A stretch of 64,000 bases of DNA, taken from assembly GCA_036389315.1 (NCBI GenBank), contig DASVQF010000031.1:62001-126000 (forward strand), in the 5' to 3' direction. Positions 39,915-48,242 of the stretch are shown one piece after another. The position numbers were made by a program, and so were the translations under genes. The notes beneath the pieces were generated by a model. The model did no database searches and was not told the DNA's origin. It saw only the letters and a program-made list of their open reading frames with translations. This DNA is from DASQYE01 sp036389315. Lineage in GTDB: Bacteria > Acidobacteriota > Blastocatellia > Pyrinomonadales > Pyrinomonadaceae. Within the stretch, counting starts at the first letter, position 1. Each line of letters starts with the position of its first letter.

Positions 39915-40553
39915 ATGCCAGTGAACACGACTCCCAGTGACGAAGAGCTGCTGCGGCTGATGATGGCCGGAGACGAGGAAGCCTTCACGACGCTTTACAG
40001 GCGGCGGCAGGGAGGGGTCTACAGGTTCGCGCTACAGATGAGCGGGTCTGAGGCTGTGGCCGAGGATGTCACGCAAGAGGTCTTTATAGTGCTGATGCGC
40101 GAAGGCGACCGCTACGACGCGACGCGCGGCTCTCTTCAGTCTTACCTCTACGGGATAGCGCGCAATCAAGTCCTGCGCCGCCTGGAACGAGAGCGCCCCT
40201 TCGTCCAGATCGCAGACGATGCGCAGGAGACAGACCTCTTAAGCTCGGACATCTTCGTCGCCACAGACGACCCGCTCGCAGAGCTCGTGCATAACGAGAT
40301 GATCGAGTCCGTCCGCCAGGCAGTGCTCGCGCTGCCCGCGCACTACCGCGAGGTCGTGGTGCTCTGCGACCTGCACGAGATGAGTTACGCGGAGGCTGCC
40401 GCCGCTCTCTCGTGCGCCGTCGGCACAGTACGCTCGCGGCTGCACAGAGCGCGCGCGCTCCTGATTGACAGGCTGCGGGCGGTGAAAGAGCGGGGCGCGG
40501 AGCCGGACGCTGGCTCGAACGGCCTGCTTAATACTGCGAGGTGCTTCGCATGA
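39915..40553 (+). CDS. ECF-type RNA polymerase sigma factor
   Basis: A 212-residue sigma-70-family factor lacking region 3. Region 2 has DEEAFTTLYRRRQGGVYRFAL, EDVTQEVFIVLMR and RGSLQSYLYGIARNQ. Region 4 has LPAHYREVVVLCDLHEMSYAEAAAALSCAVGTVRSRLHRAR. It directs transcription of a stress or envelope regulon. ATG 39915 is used; an in-frame GTG is at 39900. The stop overlaps the anti-sigma ATG by four bases, a classic coupled sigma/anti-sigma pair. Confidence 0.93.
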   Translation: MPVNTTPSDEELLRLMMAGDEEAFTTLYRRRQGGVYRFALQMSGSEAVAEDVTQEVFIVLMREGDRYDATRGSLQSYLYGIARNQVLRRLERERPFVQIADDAQETDLLSSDIFVATDDPLAELVHNEMIESVRQAVLALPAHYREVVVLCDLHEMSYAEAAAALSCAVGTVRSRLHRARALLIDRLRAVKERGAEPDAGSNGLLNTARCFA

Positions 40554-41392
40554 ATTGTTCCGATTTCGAGAGCATCATTAACGATCTTGCGCGCGCCCCG
40601 TTGCAGGACGCGAGCGAGCGAGCAGAGGCTTTGGCCCACGCAGAAGGCTGCCAGCGGTGCTCCGTGCGCCTCGCAGAAGAGCGCGCCCTGACCTCCGGCC
40701 TGCGAACGCTGGCCGCACGCGCCGCGCAGGCGCAGGCTCCCGCGCGCGTAGAGGCAGCCTTGCTCTCGGCCTTTCGCCAGCGCGACAATCTGATCTTGCT
40801 GAAGCCCGCGCCTGAACAGCCTCGGCGCGCACGCAACATGCGCTGGGCCCATGCCGGGATAGCTGCGGCCGTGGCCCTGCTCTTTATCTTCGCGGCCCTC
40901 TTTTACGTGCAGCGACCGGAGCGGCAACAGGAGCTTGCGACGGCGCGCGACTCGCACCCCGCAAGGCTAGTGCTTTGGAATACCGATACTAATGGCGATA
41001 CTAATCAACGCGCAGGCCGGCGCGTCGAGGCGGTCGCCGCGCCTGCCGAAAGAGACTTCTCGCCGCAGCTTGCCTTTGAGCGAGTCTCTAACAGGACGCG
41101 CGATAGATTCGAGGCCCCTGGTCGTCGCCTTCCTCAACCCGAGGGCCCGCAAGCGGTCAACGCGGCCGCTGTCTCCACGGGCGAAGACATCGCGACCGAT
41201 TTCATACCGCTCAACTACGGGGCCGATCTGTCGAACCTGGACAGCGGGCGAGTCGTGAGGGTCGAGTTGCCGCGCACGGCGCTGGCGCGCTATGGCCTGC
41301 CCATGAACGCGGAGCGTGCGGGCGAGCCGGTCAAGGCGGACGTGCTGCTCGGCGAAGACGGCCTCGCGCGTGCCATTCGCTTCGTCAGATGA
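40550..41392 (+). CDS. Membrane-anchored anti-sigma factor with zinc-finger domain
   Basis: A 280-residue protein. The N-terminal zinc-binding anti-sigma motif is HAEGCQRC, preceded by the conserved Cys at MNCSDFE. One membrane helix follows near residue 105 (IAAAVALLFIFAALFYV). The periplasmic C-terminal part is beta-rich, with VRVELPRTALARYGLP and DVLLGEDGLARAIRFVR. It likely holds the ECF sigma factor at the membrane until a periplasmic signal. It is coupled to the sigma gene (ATGA overlap) and followed by a secreted protein of the same operon. Confidence 0.88.
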   Translation: MNCSDFESIINDLARAPLQDASERAEALAHAEGCQRCSVRLAEERALTSGLRTLAARAAQAQAPARVEAALLSAFRQRDNLILLKPAPEQPRRARNMRWAHAGIAAAVALLFIFAALFYVQRPERQQELATARDSHPARLVLWNTDTNGDTNQRAGRRVEAVAAPAERDFSPQLAFERVSNRTRDRFEAPGRRLPQPEGPQAVNAAAVSTGEDIATDFIPLNYGADLSNLDSGRVVRVELPRTALARYGLPMNAERAGEPVKADVLLGEDGLARAIRFVR

Positions 41393-41452
41393 GCGCGTGG
41401 GCCCGTAGCTACGGCGAGATATTTTTGAAAGCTGATTCGAGGAGAAGACGTA

Positions 41453-42502
41453 ATGAGATTGCGAAGACTTACAAAGATGAGCCTGGGGATGTTGCTTTTC
41501 ATGCTGGCTCTGACGACGGGCGCGGCTGCGCAGCAGACACCGCCGGACAAGACCGAGCCTAAGACCGAACAGGACGTAATCATCCTGCGCGAGCCCGAGG
41601 GCGGGGCTGTTCATACGCAGGCGTTGCCGCCTCCCATCATCGGCATGGACGGGCCGGGCGGTGAGCCCCTGGGCGGACACACCTTCACCTTCGTCTCTTC
41701 GGAGATGAGCTTTGACAGCAAGACGGTGAAGGGCGCGCCCTACTCGGCCGAAGCCGTGACCGAAGTCACGCAGACCTTGAGCGACGGCAATCGCATCGTG
41801 CGCAAGAGCACCGCTTCCATCTATCGTGACGGCGAGGGGCGCACGCGCCGCGAGCACACGCTCGGCTCCATCGGCCCATTCGCCACCAACGTCGAGCCGC
41901 CGCAGACCATCTTCATCAACGACCCCGTCGCGGGCGTCAACTACGTCCTAGACCCGCGCACCCGCACTGCGCGCAAACTGCCGCTGCCGCGCCTTGAGAA
42001 TCTCGCGGCGGGCGCAAGGCAGGAGATGAAGGTCGAAGAGAGAGAGGTGCATTCGACTGCGACTGCCGTGGGTGGGCCCGGCGAGCGGGTGATGATCTAT
42101 CAGAACAGGGAAGCCGGAGCCGGAGCAGGAGCGGGAGAGCCTGGCCCATTCCGCGCGGCCGCGCCTGGGCCCAGGCCCGTGACGGAATCGCTCGGCAAGC
42201 AGACGATTGAAGGCGTCCAGGCCGAAGGCACGCGCACGACCGTCACTATCCCCGCGGGCCAGATCGGCAACGAGCGGCCGATACAGATCATCACGGAACG
42301 CTGGTTCTCGCCAGAGTTGCAGACGGTCGTGATGACCAAGAGCAGCGACCCGTTTGTCGGAGACACGGTCTATCGCCTGACCAACATCAACCGCAGCGAG
42401 CCCGCGCGCTCGCTCTTTGAAGTCCCGGCCGACTACAAGGTCAAGGAAGTGAACATCCAGCCCACGATCCGCATCATGCGCAGGCCGCCCGACGATAAAT
42501 AG
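41453..42502 (+). CDS. Secreted hypothetical protein of the ECF operon
   Basis: A 349-residue protein with signal peptide (GMLLFMLALTTGAAAQ). After a Pro/Glu-rich linker there is a beta-rich domain with VTEVTQTLSDGNRIVRKSTA, IYRDGEGRTRRE and FINDPVAGVNYVLDPRTRTA, then QTIEGVQAEGTRTTVTIP. Such proteins recur beside ECF sigma/anti-sigma pairs in Acidobacteriota, but I know no tested function. GGAGAAG lies 5 bases before the ATG. An intrinsic terminator ends the three-gene operon. It may be a target or signal protein of the sigma system. Confidence 0.8.
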   Translation: MRLRRLTKMSLGMLLFMLALTTGAAAQQTPPDKTEPKTEQDVIILREPEGGAVHTQALPPPIIGMDGPGGEPLGGHTFTFVSSEMSFDSKTVKGAPYSAEAVTEVTQTLSDGNRIVRKSTASIYRDGEGRTRREHTLGSIGPFATNVEPPQTIFINDPVAGVNYVLDPRTRTARKLPLPRLENLAAGARQEMKVEEREVHSTATAVGGPGERVMIYQNREAGAGAGAGEPGPFRAAAPGPRPVTESLGKQTIEGVQAEGTRTTVTIPAGQIGNERPIQIITERWFSPELQTVVMTKSSDPFVGDTVYRLTNINRSEPARSLFEVPADYKVKEVNIQPTIRIMRRPPDDK

Positions 42503-42527
42503 TTAAATCGCACCGCGCCGATTCGAG

Positions 42528-42570
42528 AAGGGGCGAAAGCTATGGTGGCTTTCGCCCCTTCTTTTGTCTT
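42528..42570 (+). terminator. Intrinsic terminator of the ECF operon
   Basis: AAGGGGCGAAAGC (42528-42540) pairs perfectly with GCTTTCGCCCCTT (42548-42560), followed by CTTTTGTCTT. Confidence 0.93.
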
Positions 42571-42583
42571 AAAGCTCAGACTA

Positions 42584-42612
42584 TTGACAACGAAACCGGC
42601 GCGGCATAATTT
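42584..42612 (+). promoter_or_regulatory. Predicted sigma-70 promoter
   Basis: TTGACA (42584-42589), 17-base spacer, TAATTT (42607-42612). It precedes the small membrane protein gene at 42695. Confidence 0.55.
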
Positions 42613-42694
42613 ACGCCTGCTCTTAAATGCGGTTCTCGCGCAACTCGCCTCGCGCAAGGTTGACTGCCGGCTCCGGTCATAGACTTATCTTCAG

Positions 42695-43099
42695 ATGCGG
42701 CTGCTTCACCTAATCCTGGGCATCTCTGTTGTCATCGTCTTTCTATTGACGGGACAATACATGGACTTCTATCTCAATCACATGATCGGCGTGCCGGATG
42801 GCCTGCGGATGTTGTACCGCACGCGCCACATCTTTATTCTGCTGGCGGGACTGCTGAACCTGGCCCTGGCCGCTTACTTTACCTCTCGCGCTGAGCCCTG
42901 GCGCAAAGTCGTGCAATACCTGGGCTCGGCTCTCATCATCATCGCTTCGGCGCTCTTCATCGCGGCCTTCTTCTACGAGCCGAGGCTGGCCGATCTCTAC
43001 ACGCCTTTGAGCCACTGGGGCACATACACGATTCTGGCCGGAACCGTTTGCCACCTGTTGAGCGGCGCGGGGCGAAGCAAGAGCGCAGGGGCGGGCTAG
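42695..43099 (+). CDS. Small four-helix membrane protein, function unknown
   Basis: A 134-residue integral membrane protein with four predicted helices: LILGISVVIVFLLTG, HIFILLAGLLNLALAAYF, YLGSALIIIASALFIAAFF and WGTYTILAGTVCHLL. Charged loops alternate between them. No catalytic motif is visible. It follows its own promoter and converges on the OsmC gene. The exact start is uncertain, but ATG 42695 is the first in-frame Met. Confidence 0.72.
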   Translation: MRLLHLILGISVVIVFLLTGQYMDFYLNHMIGVPDGLRMLYRTRHIFILLAGLLNLALAAYFTSRAEPWRKVVQYLGSALIIIASALFIAAFFYEPRLADLYTPLSHWGTYTILAGTVCHLLSGAGRSKSAGAG

Positions 43100-43161
43100 G
43101 GCGACGGTGGGCCAACGGCTCATAGACCGGCGCGTCCGGACTTTACCCTTCGGAGCCGCTT

Positions 43162-43587
43162 TTACTCCTTCATCTCTGCGACGACGATCTCCGAGGTGAG
43201 CGTCCGGTGGACGGGGCACTTGTGCGCGATCTCCTGTAGTCGCGCGTGTTGCTCATCGCTCAGCGGGCCTTCGACCTCTACTGAGCGTTCTATGCGATGG
43301 ACGAACCCTTCCGCGCTGTGCGTGCATTCGGCGCAGTCCTCCGCGTGAATCCTGCGCTGGCGCAAGCGGACAGTGACGCGCTCGACGGGCCAGGCTTTGC
43401 GCCGCGCGTAGAGCGTCACGGTCATGGAGATGCAGCCGCCGAGCGCGGCCAGCAGCAGCGTGTAAGGGTCTGGCCCGCCGCCCGCGCCGCCCAGGCTGAT
43501 CGGCTCGTCAACGATCATCTCCTGCCCGTCACCATAGCGCACACGATTCTGTAGGCCCGCCGTCGAGCTGACGATGACTTCACTCAT
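43162..43587 (-). CDS. OsmC/Ohr-family peroxiredoxin-like protein
   Basis: A 141-residue protein of the OsmC family (YhfA/SA-type subgroup). The two conserved redox Cys are C52 in LLAALGGCISM and C124 in AHKCPVHRTL. An additional CAEC pair (residues 85-88) is unusual. The family reduces organic hydroperoxides. ATG 43587 with GGAGA upstream is preferred to a longer frame to 43629. It is divergent from sucC. Confidence 0.88.
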   Translation of the reverse strand: MSEVIVSSTAGLQNRVRYGDGQEMIVDEPISLGGAGGGPDPYTLLLAALGGCISMTVTLYARRKAWPVERVTVRLRQRRIHAEDCAECTHSAEGFVHRIERSVEVEGPLSDEQHARLQEIAHKCPVHRTLTSEIVVAEMKE

Positions 43588-43703
43588 ACTAGAAAGTCTC
43601 CTATTCCCGGCCTCTGAAGAGCAGCCCAAACTTAGCGCGTTTGTGGTATTCGATCAATCCTTCCTGAGTATCGGCTCGATTCTTCTGCGGTATCCTCATG
43701 ACT

Positions 43704-43734
43704 TGACAGTAACCGTGCCCTCGCGGCTACACTG
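43704..43734 (+). promoter_or_regulatory. Possible promoter of sucC
   Basis: TTGACA (43704-43709) and TACACT (43729-43734) with a long 19-base spacer. It is 70 bases before the sucC ATG. Confidence 0.35.
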
Positions 43735-43804
43735 GCGGCCGAACCCGTTTTATAAAATTTCTGTTAAGGTCGAAGCTGTCAGCCGTTCGAGCGAGGAGCG
43801 TAGC

Positions 43805-44974
43805 ATGAAGATTCACGAGTATCAGGGCAAGGAACTGTTGAAGAGATTCGGCGTCGCCGTGCCGCGCGGTCTGGTCGCGCGCTCGCCCGAAGAAGCCTAT
43901 CACGCGGCGAAAGAGCTGGGGACGGAAGTGGTCGTCGTCAAGGCGCAGATACATGCGGGCGGTCGCGGCAAAGGCGGCGGAGTCAAGCTTGCGCGCAGCG
44001 CAGAAGAGGCTGAGGAGATAGCCCGCCAGATGCTCGGCATGAAGCTGGTCACGCACCAGACGGGCCCCGAGGGCCGTGAAGTCCGTGTGCTCCTGATCGA
44101 AGAGGGCCTGCCGATTGATAAGGAGTTCTACTTAGGGATAGTGCTCGACCGCACGACGGGCCGGCCGGTCTTCATGGCCTCGGCGGCGGGCGGCATGGAC
44201 ATCGAAGAGGTCGCGGCCCACACACCCGAAAAGATTTTCAAGGAGACGATTGACCCGGCCGTGGGCTTTCGCCCCTTCCAGGCGCGAAAGCTCGCCTTCA
44301 AGCTGGGTCTGCCGCCGGACTTGGTGGGCCAGGCGGCGAAATTCATGCAGGCGCTCTACACGGCAAACGAGCAGATGGACGCCTCGCTCCTTGAGATCAA
44401 CCCGTTCCTGCTGACGAAGGACAAGCGCCTGATCGCGCTCGATGCGAAGGTCAATTTCGACGACAACGCGCTCTATCGTCACCAGGAGTTTATCAACCTG
44501 CGCGACCTGCACGAGGAGGAGCCGCTTGAGATAGAGGCTTCCAAATTCGACCTCAACTACATCAAGCTCGACGGCAACATAGCCTGCATGGTTAACGGCG
44601 CGGGGCTCGCGATGGCGACTATGGACATCATCAAGCTGGCCGGCGGCGAGCCCGCTAACTTCCTGGACGTTGGCGGCGGCGCATCACAAGCGCGCGTCGA
44701 AGCGGCCTTTCGCATTCTGCTCGCGGACGCGAACGTGCGCGCCGTGCTGATTAATATCTTCGGCGGCATAGTGCGCTGCGACATGGTAGCCAACGGCGTG
44801 GTCGGCGCGGCCAAAAACCTCGGCGTCAAAGTGCCGGTCGTCGTCCGCCTCGAAGGCACTAACGTCGAAGAGGGGCAGCGCGTCATCAAGGAATCCGGCC
44901 TCGGCTTCACGGTCGCGGGCGGCATGAAGGACGCCGCCGAAAAGGTCGTCGCCCTCGCGGAAGGGAAAGGATGA
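43805..44974 (+). CDS. sucC: Succinate-CoA ligase (ADP-forming), beta subunit
   Basis: A 389-residue ATP-grasp subunit of standard length. Motifs are MKIHEYQGKELLKRFGV at the start, VVVKAQIHAGGRGKGGGVK in the nucleotide site, LEINPFLLT and NIFGGIVRCDMVANGV. With SucD it interconverts succinyl-CoA and succinate with substrate-level ATP formation in the TCA cycle. GAGGAG lies before the ATG at 43805; in-frame sequence upstream back to 43574 is non-coding. The stop TGA lies inside the left arm of the B6 hairpin. SucD is not adjacent but 3.3 kb downstream. Confidence 0.96.
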   Translation: MKIHEYQGKELLKRFGVAVPRGLVARSPEEAYHAAKELGTEVVVVKAQIHAGGRGKGGGVKLARSAEEAEEIARQMLGMKLVTHQTGPEGREVRVLLIEEGLPIDKEFYLGIVLDRTTGRPVFMASAAGGMDIEEVAAHTPEKIFKETIDPAVGFRPFQARKLAFKLGLPPDLVGQAAKFMQALYTANEQMDASLLEINPFLLTKDKRLIALDAKVNFDDNALYRHQEFINLRDLHEEEPLEIEASKFDLNYIKLDGNIACMVNGAGLAMATMDIIKLAGGEPANFLDVGGGASQARVEAAFRILLADANVRAVLINIFGGIVRCDMVANGVVGAAKNLGVKVPVVVRLEGTNVEEGQRVIKESGLGFTVAGGMKDAAEKVVALAEGKG

Positions 44975-45054
44975 GGGACGAGGAGTGAAGTGGGTTGAAT
45001 GAATGAGCCACTTGAGCAGTAATTCAATCATTCATCCCTCCGCCCTCATCCCTT
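44966..45054. repeat. Heptamer-armed hairpin, GGGATGA type (copy B6)
   Basis: The left arm (AAGGATGAGGGACGAGGAG, degenerate) starts within the last sucC codons. The right arm 45023-45054 is well conserved (TTCATCCCTCCGCCCTCATCCCTT). It ends 4 bases before the next ATG. Confidence 0.75.
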
Positions 45055-45058
45055 AGTT

Positions 45059-45493
45059 ATGCCTCGCTCTTTACTAAAGATTCTCGCACAGCTCAGCCGC
45101 TTTGGCCTGGCGGCGCTCTTTCTCGTGACCGCCGGGGCGAAGCTTTATACTTTCCGGGATTTCGTCGGCAACATCTCTAACCTGGTCTGGACGGGTTGGG
45201 CCTGGTATGCGGCCGTGGCGGTGATTCTGGCGGAACTGGTTGCTGCCGCGTTGCTCCTGTTACCGCGCACCGTGCGCGTGGGCGGGCTGTGGGCGGCGGC
45301 GCTGCTCGTGGGCTTCGCCGGTTATGCGCTCTATTACGTTTACGTCCGGCACGGCGAGCCGCTCGAATGCGGTTGTTTCGGCGGCATCATCGCCAGCCAG
45401 CTAGGGCTAAAGACGGCGCTGCGTAACTTAGGTCTGCTCGTTCCCGCAGCGCTCGTCATCTTCGGCATTTCCAGAAAGGCCCACGGAAGCTAA
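45059..45493 (+). CDS. MauE/DoxX-like redox-associated membrane protein
   Basis: A 144-residue four-helix membrane protein. FGLAALFLVTAGAKLYTF opens the family-typical first helix, and the last loop carries ECGCFGG, the Cys motif of MauE-type proteins that relay electrons to periplasmic disulfide systems. The role here is inferred. There is no Shine-Dalgarno; the ATG follows the B6 hairpin by 4 bases. It ends 5 bases before the stop of the convergent M48 gene. Confidence 0.82.
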   Translation: MPRSLLKILAQLSRFGLAALFLVTAGAKLYTFRDFVGNISNLVWTGWAWYAAVAVILAELVAAALLLLPRTVRVGGLWAAALLVGFAGYALYYVYVRHGEPLECGCFGGIIASQLGLKTALRNLGLLVPAALVIFGISRKAHGS

Positions 45494-45498
45494 GGCGC

Positions 45499-46422
45499 TT
45501 AGCGTGCACCCCTGGCTTGGCGCATGCGGTTGATCTCGTAGCGCGTGTTGTCTATGCGCTCCTGCACGTCCGGGTGATCGTTGAAGAGCGAGCCCAGAAG
45601 CGAGGAGTCCGAGCGGCTGATTCGCTGAAGCTTCTGAAACATCGTCACCATTCCGTCCGCATCAAAGCCCGCGCGCGGCATGGCGCGCACGCCGAGGAAA
45701 TCCGCCTCGCGCTCTTCCTCGCGATTGTGTACGGCCAACAGGCCGCTCGCGACTATCTGCGCGGCGGCCGTCCCCAACTCGCCCGCAGTATCGCCAGCTA
45801 TTCCAGTGATCGAGCCGAAGAGGCCGACGATGCTGCCGAGCGTCTGCGATTGCTGGATGGTCTTGAGGCTGTGACGCGCGACGACGTGCCCGATCTCGTG
45901 CGAGAGGACTGAGGCCAGCTCGTCGTCGTTGGCCATCTCCATCAGGGCCGTCGTCACGTAAATATGGCCGCCCGGTATCGAGAAAGCGTTGATCGAATCG
46001 TCGCGCATGACGTGGAAGCGATAGGCGAGCGTGGGCCTGAGACTCGTGCGCGCGACTCTCTGGCCGATGCGATTGACCCGTTCCTGGCCCGTGCTGGTCA
46101 GCGTGAACTTCTTAGAGACCTCTACGTGAAGCTGATTGCCGAGCCGCAACTCGTCGCGCTCGCTGATGAGCCCGGCGTTTGTGTAGCGCGCGCCGCGAAA
46201 CTGCGCGTACGGATCGGCGCTGACGTAGCCCGTGGCGGAAGTGATAATGCTTGAGCCGAGGTCAAAGATCGCTCCGATGGGAGACCCGACCGAAGGCGTC
46301 TCGCTCTTGCTCTCTTTTTGCTGCGATTGCGCCAGCGCGCTCGGGGCGAAAGAAAGGAGCGTGAGCGCGAGGGCGAATATGGTCGCGAGAAAACTTTTGC
46401 GCCGGGGGAAAAGGGGATTCAT
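45499..46422 (-). CDS. Secreted M48-family metalloprotease
   Basis: A 307-residue zinc peptidase with signal peptide (FALALTLLSFAPSALAQ). The active site is HEIGHVVARH, the third ligand is provided by the NREEEREADFLGVRAM segment, and FSIPGGHIYVTTALM is family-typical. It resembles BepA/YfgC-like periplasmic proteases acting on outer-membrane proteins, but without the TPR part. AGGAGA precedes the ATG. It stands between the MauE-like and beta-CASP genes on the opposite strand. Confidence 0.9.
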   Translation of the reverse strand: MNPLFPRRKSFLATIFALALTLLSFAPSALAQSQQKESKSETPSVGSPIGAIFDLGSSIITSATGYVSADPYAQFRGARYTNAGLISERDELRLGNQLHVEVSKKFTLTSTGQERVNRIGQRVARTSLRPTLAYRFHVMRDDSINAFSIPGGHIYVTTALMEMANDDELASVLSHEIGHVVARHSLKTIQQSQTLGSIVGLFGSITGIAGDTAGELGTAAAQIVASGLLAVHNREEEREADFLGVRAMPRAGFDADGMVTMFQKLQRISRSDSSLLGSLFNDHPDVQERIDNTRYEINRMRQARGAR

Positions 46423-46671
46423 CTTTGGTCTCCTGTCGGTTCTCCGTAAGTTAAAGGGCAGCGCGGCTCAAGCTTTCTCTCTCTCGATGGCCGCCGCCCG
46501 CCACATCATAAGGCATGGCGCACGCTTTTTGAATAGGTGCGTCCCGCCAGCAACATAGACGCCGCGACGGCCGGCGTTTTGCATTCCGGTTCGGCTCGTC
46601 AATTCCTGCCGGTTAGTGTAAAAATCCTTCTGCTCTCTGGTAAGGATGCTCGCGGTCGGAGGAAAAAGAGC

Positions 46672-48075
46672 TTGGCAACATTGTCATTCTGGGGCGGCGT
46701 GGGAACCGTCACCGGATCGAAATACCTGATCGAGACTAGTGGGGCGCGGGTGCTCGTTGACTGCGGCCTGTTTCAGGGCTTGAAGGAGTTGCGGGAGCGC
46801 AACTGGCAGGAGCCGCCCTTCGACCCGCGCGCGCTCGACGCCGTGCTCATCACGCACGCGCACATAGACCACACGGGCTACCTGCCGCGACTCGTCGCGC
46901 AAGGGTTCGGTGGGCCCATCTATTGCTCGCGCGGGACGGCAGACCTGCTCAAGATACTGCTGCCGGACGCGGCCCGTTTGCAGGAAGAGGATGCCAGCTA
47001 TCGCAATCGCCATAACCTGACGAAGCACGCGCCAGCCCTGCCGCTCTACACGGAAGCGGATGCGCGCGCCGCGCTCAAGCTCGTCGAGCCGGTCGAGAAT
47101 ACCGGAGAGCCCCGCGAGGTCGCGCCCGGCATCCATGCGGGCTTCCGCATCGCCGGTCACATACTCGGCTCAAGCCTGGTGCTCGTCGAGGTCGCAGGCG
47201 CGGGCGCGGACGGCCGTGGCCGTCGCACTCTTTTCTCGGGCGATCTGGGCCATTACGATCAGCCGATCATACACGACCCCGTTGAGCCGCCGCCCTGCGA
47301 TTACCTGCTGGTCGAATCTACATACGGCGACCGCCTGCACGACCCCGTCAATCCGAAAGACGCGCTGGCGCGTATCATCAACGAGACAGTAGAGCGCGGC
47401 GGCGTGCTGCTCATACCGGCCTTCGCCATCGGCCGCACGCAGGAGCTTCTCTACATGATACGAGAGCTGGAAGATGAGAAGCGCGTGCCTGTGCTGCCCG
47501 TGCGCGTGGACTCGCCGATGGCGGCTGCGGCGACGCGCGTCTACAGCAACCGGCGCGAGGAGCAGGACGAGCAGTACGCCAGCGTCCTCGCGCGGCGCGT
47601 GCATCCTTTGCGCACGCACTCTATGGTGACGGCGAGCACGCGCGATGAATCCAAGCGCCTGAACGACGAGCAGGGGACGCGCATTATCATCAGCGCCTCG
47701 GGGATGATGACGGGCGGGCGAGTCCTGCATCACGCGCGAAGGTTTCTGCCAGACGCGCGCTCGACAGTTCTCTTCGTCGGCTACCAGGCGGCCGGGACTA
47801 CTGGCCGGCGCGTCCTCGACGGCGAGCGTGAAGTCAAGATCATGGGCCAATTCGTGCCCGTGCGCTGCCACATAGAGCGCATCGGCGGCTTTTCCGCCCA
47901 CGCAGACTGGCGGGAAGTCCTGCGCTGGCTCAAGGGTTTGGCAGAGCCGCCGCGCCGCACCTTCCTCACACACGGCGAGCCGGAAGCCGCCACGGCGATG
48001 GCCGGACACATTCAGGAAAGCTTCGGGTGGGCCGTCCACGTGCCCGCCTACGGCGAGAAATTCGAGCTGGAATAA
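46672..48075 (+). CDS. Metallo-beta-lactamase-fold beta-CASP RNA nuclease-like protein
   Basis: A 467-residue protein with the MBL motif THAHIDHTG (H62, H64, D66, H67), SGDLGHYD and the beta-CASP signature from VESTYGDR onward. The RNA-specificity C-terminal part has SASGMMTGGRVLHH and GGFSAHADW. It resembles YSH1/CPSF-type exonucleases of bacteria, which process RNA. TTG at 46672 is chosen as start because GGAGG lies 9 bases upstream and the fold begins at once; earlier frame to 46537 has no support. It stands before sucD. Confidence 0.9.
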   Translation: MATLSFWGGVGTVTGSKYLIETSGARVLVDCGLFQGLKELRERNWQEPPFDPRALDAVLITHAHIDHTGYLPRLVAQGFGGPIYCSRGTADLLKILLPDAARLQEEDASYRNRHNLTKHAPALPLYTEADARAALKLVEPVENTGEPREVAPGIHAGFRIAGHILGSSLVLVEVAGAGADGRGRRTLFSGDLGHYDQPIIHDPVEPPPCDYLLVESTYGDRLHDPVNPKDALARIINETVERGGVLLIPAFAIGRTQELLYMIRELEDEKRVPVLPVRVDSPMAAAATRVYSNRREEQDEQYASVLARRVHPLRTHSMVTASTRDESKRLNDEQGTRIIISASGMMTGGRVLHHARRFLPDARSTVLFVGYQAAGTTGRRVLDGEREVKIMGQFVPVRCHIERIGGFSAHADWREVLRWLKGLAEPPRRTFLTHGEPEAATAMAGHIQESFGWAVHVPAYGEKFELE

Positions 48076-48140
48076 GTGGGCCGAAAGGCCCCGCACGCTT
48101 AGGGCTTGAAGAGCGAAAGCGTGCTATACTGCCAAAAAAG

Positions 48141-48221
48141 CAGTGATAGGTGACGAGTGACAAGTGACAAGCTGTAGAGCCTGTCTCCGTCTCGCCACTT
48201 GTCACTCGTCACTTATCACTG
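48141..48221. repeat. Heptamer-armed hairpin, GTGACRA type (copy A5)
   Basis: The left arm 48141-48172 (GTGATAG-GTGACGA-GTGACAA-GTGACAA) pairs with 48193-48221. The core is AAGCT. It lies between the beta-CASP gene and sucD, and here a normal AAAGGAG follows before the TTG start. Confidence 0.85.
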
Positions 48222-48242
48222 TAGTTCAAAGGAGCAGAATCT

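Noticed and set aside
43574..43804. N-terminal extension of sucC
   Set aside because: The frame is open, but a standard start with a good binding site at 43805 matches the family, and the upstream stretch contains the promoter.
46537..46671. N-terminal extension of the beta-CASP protein
   Set aside because: The fold begins at the TTG 46672 with an ideal Shine-Dalgarno; the upstream part has no similarity to the family.
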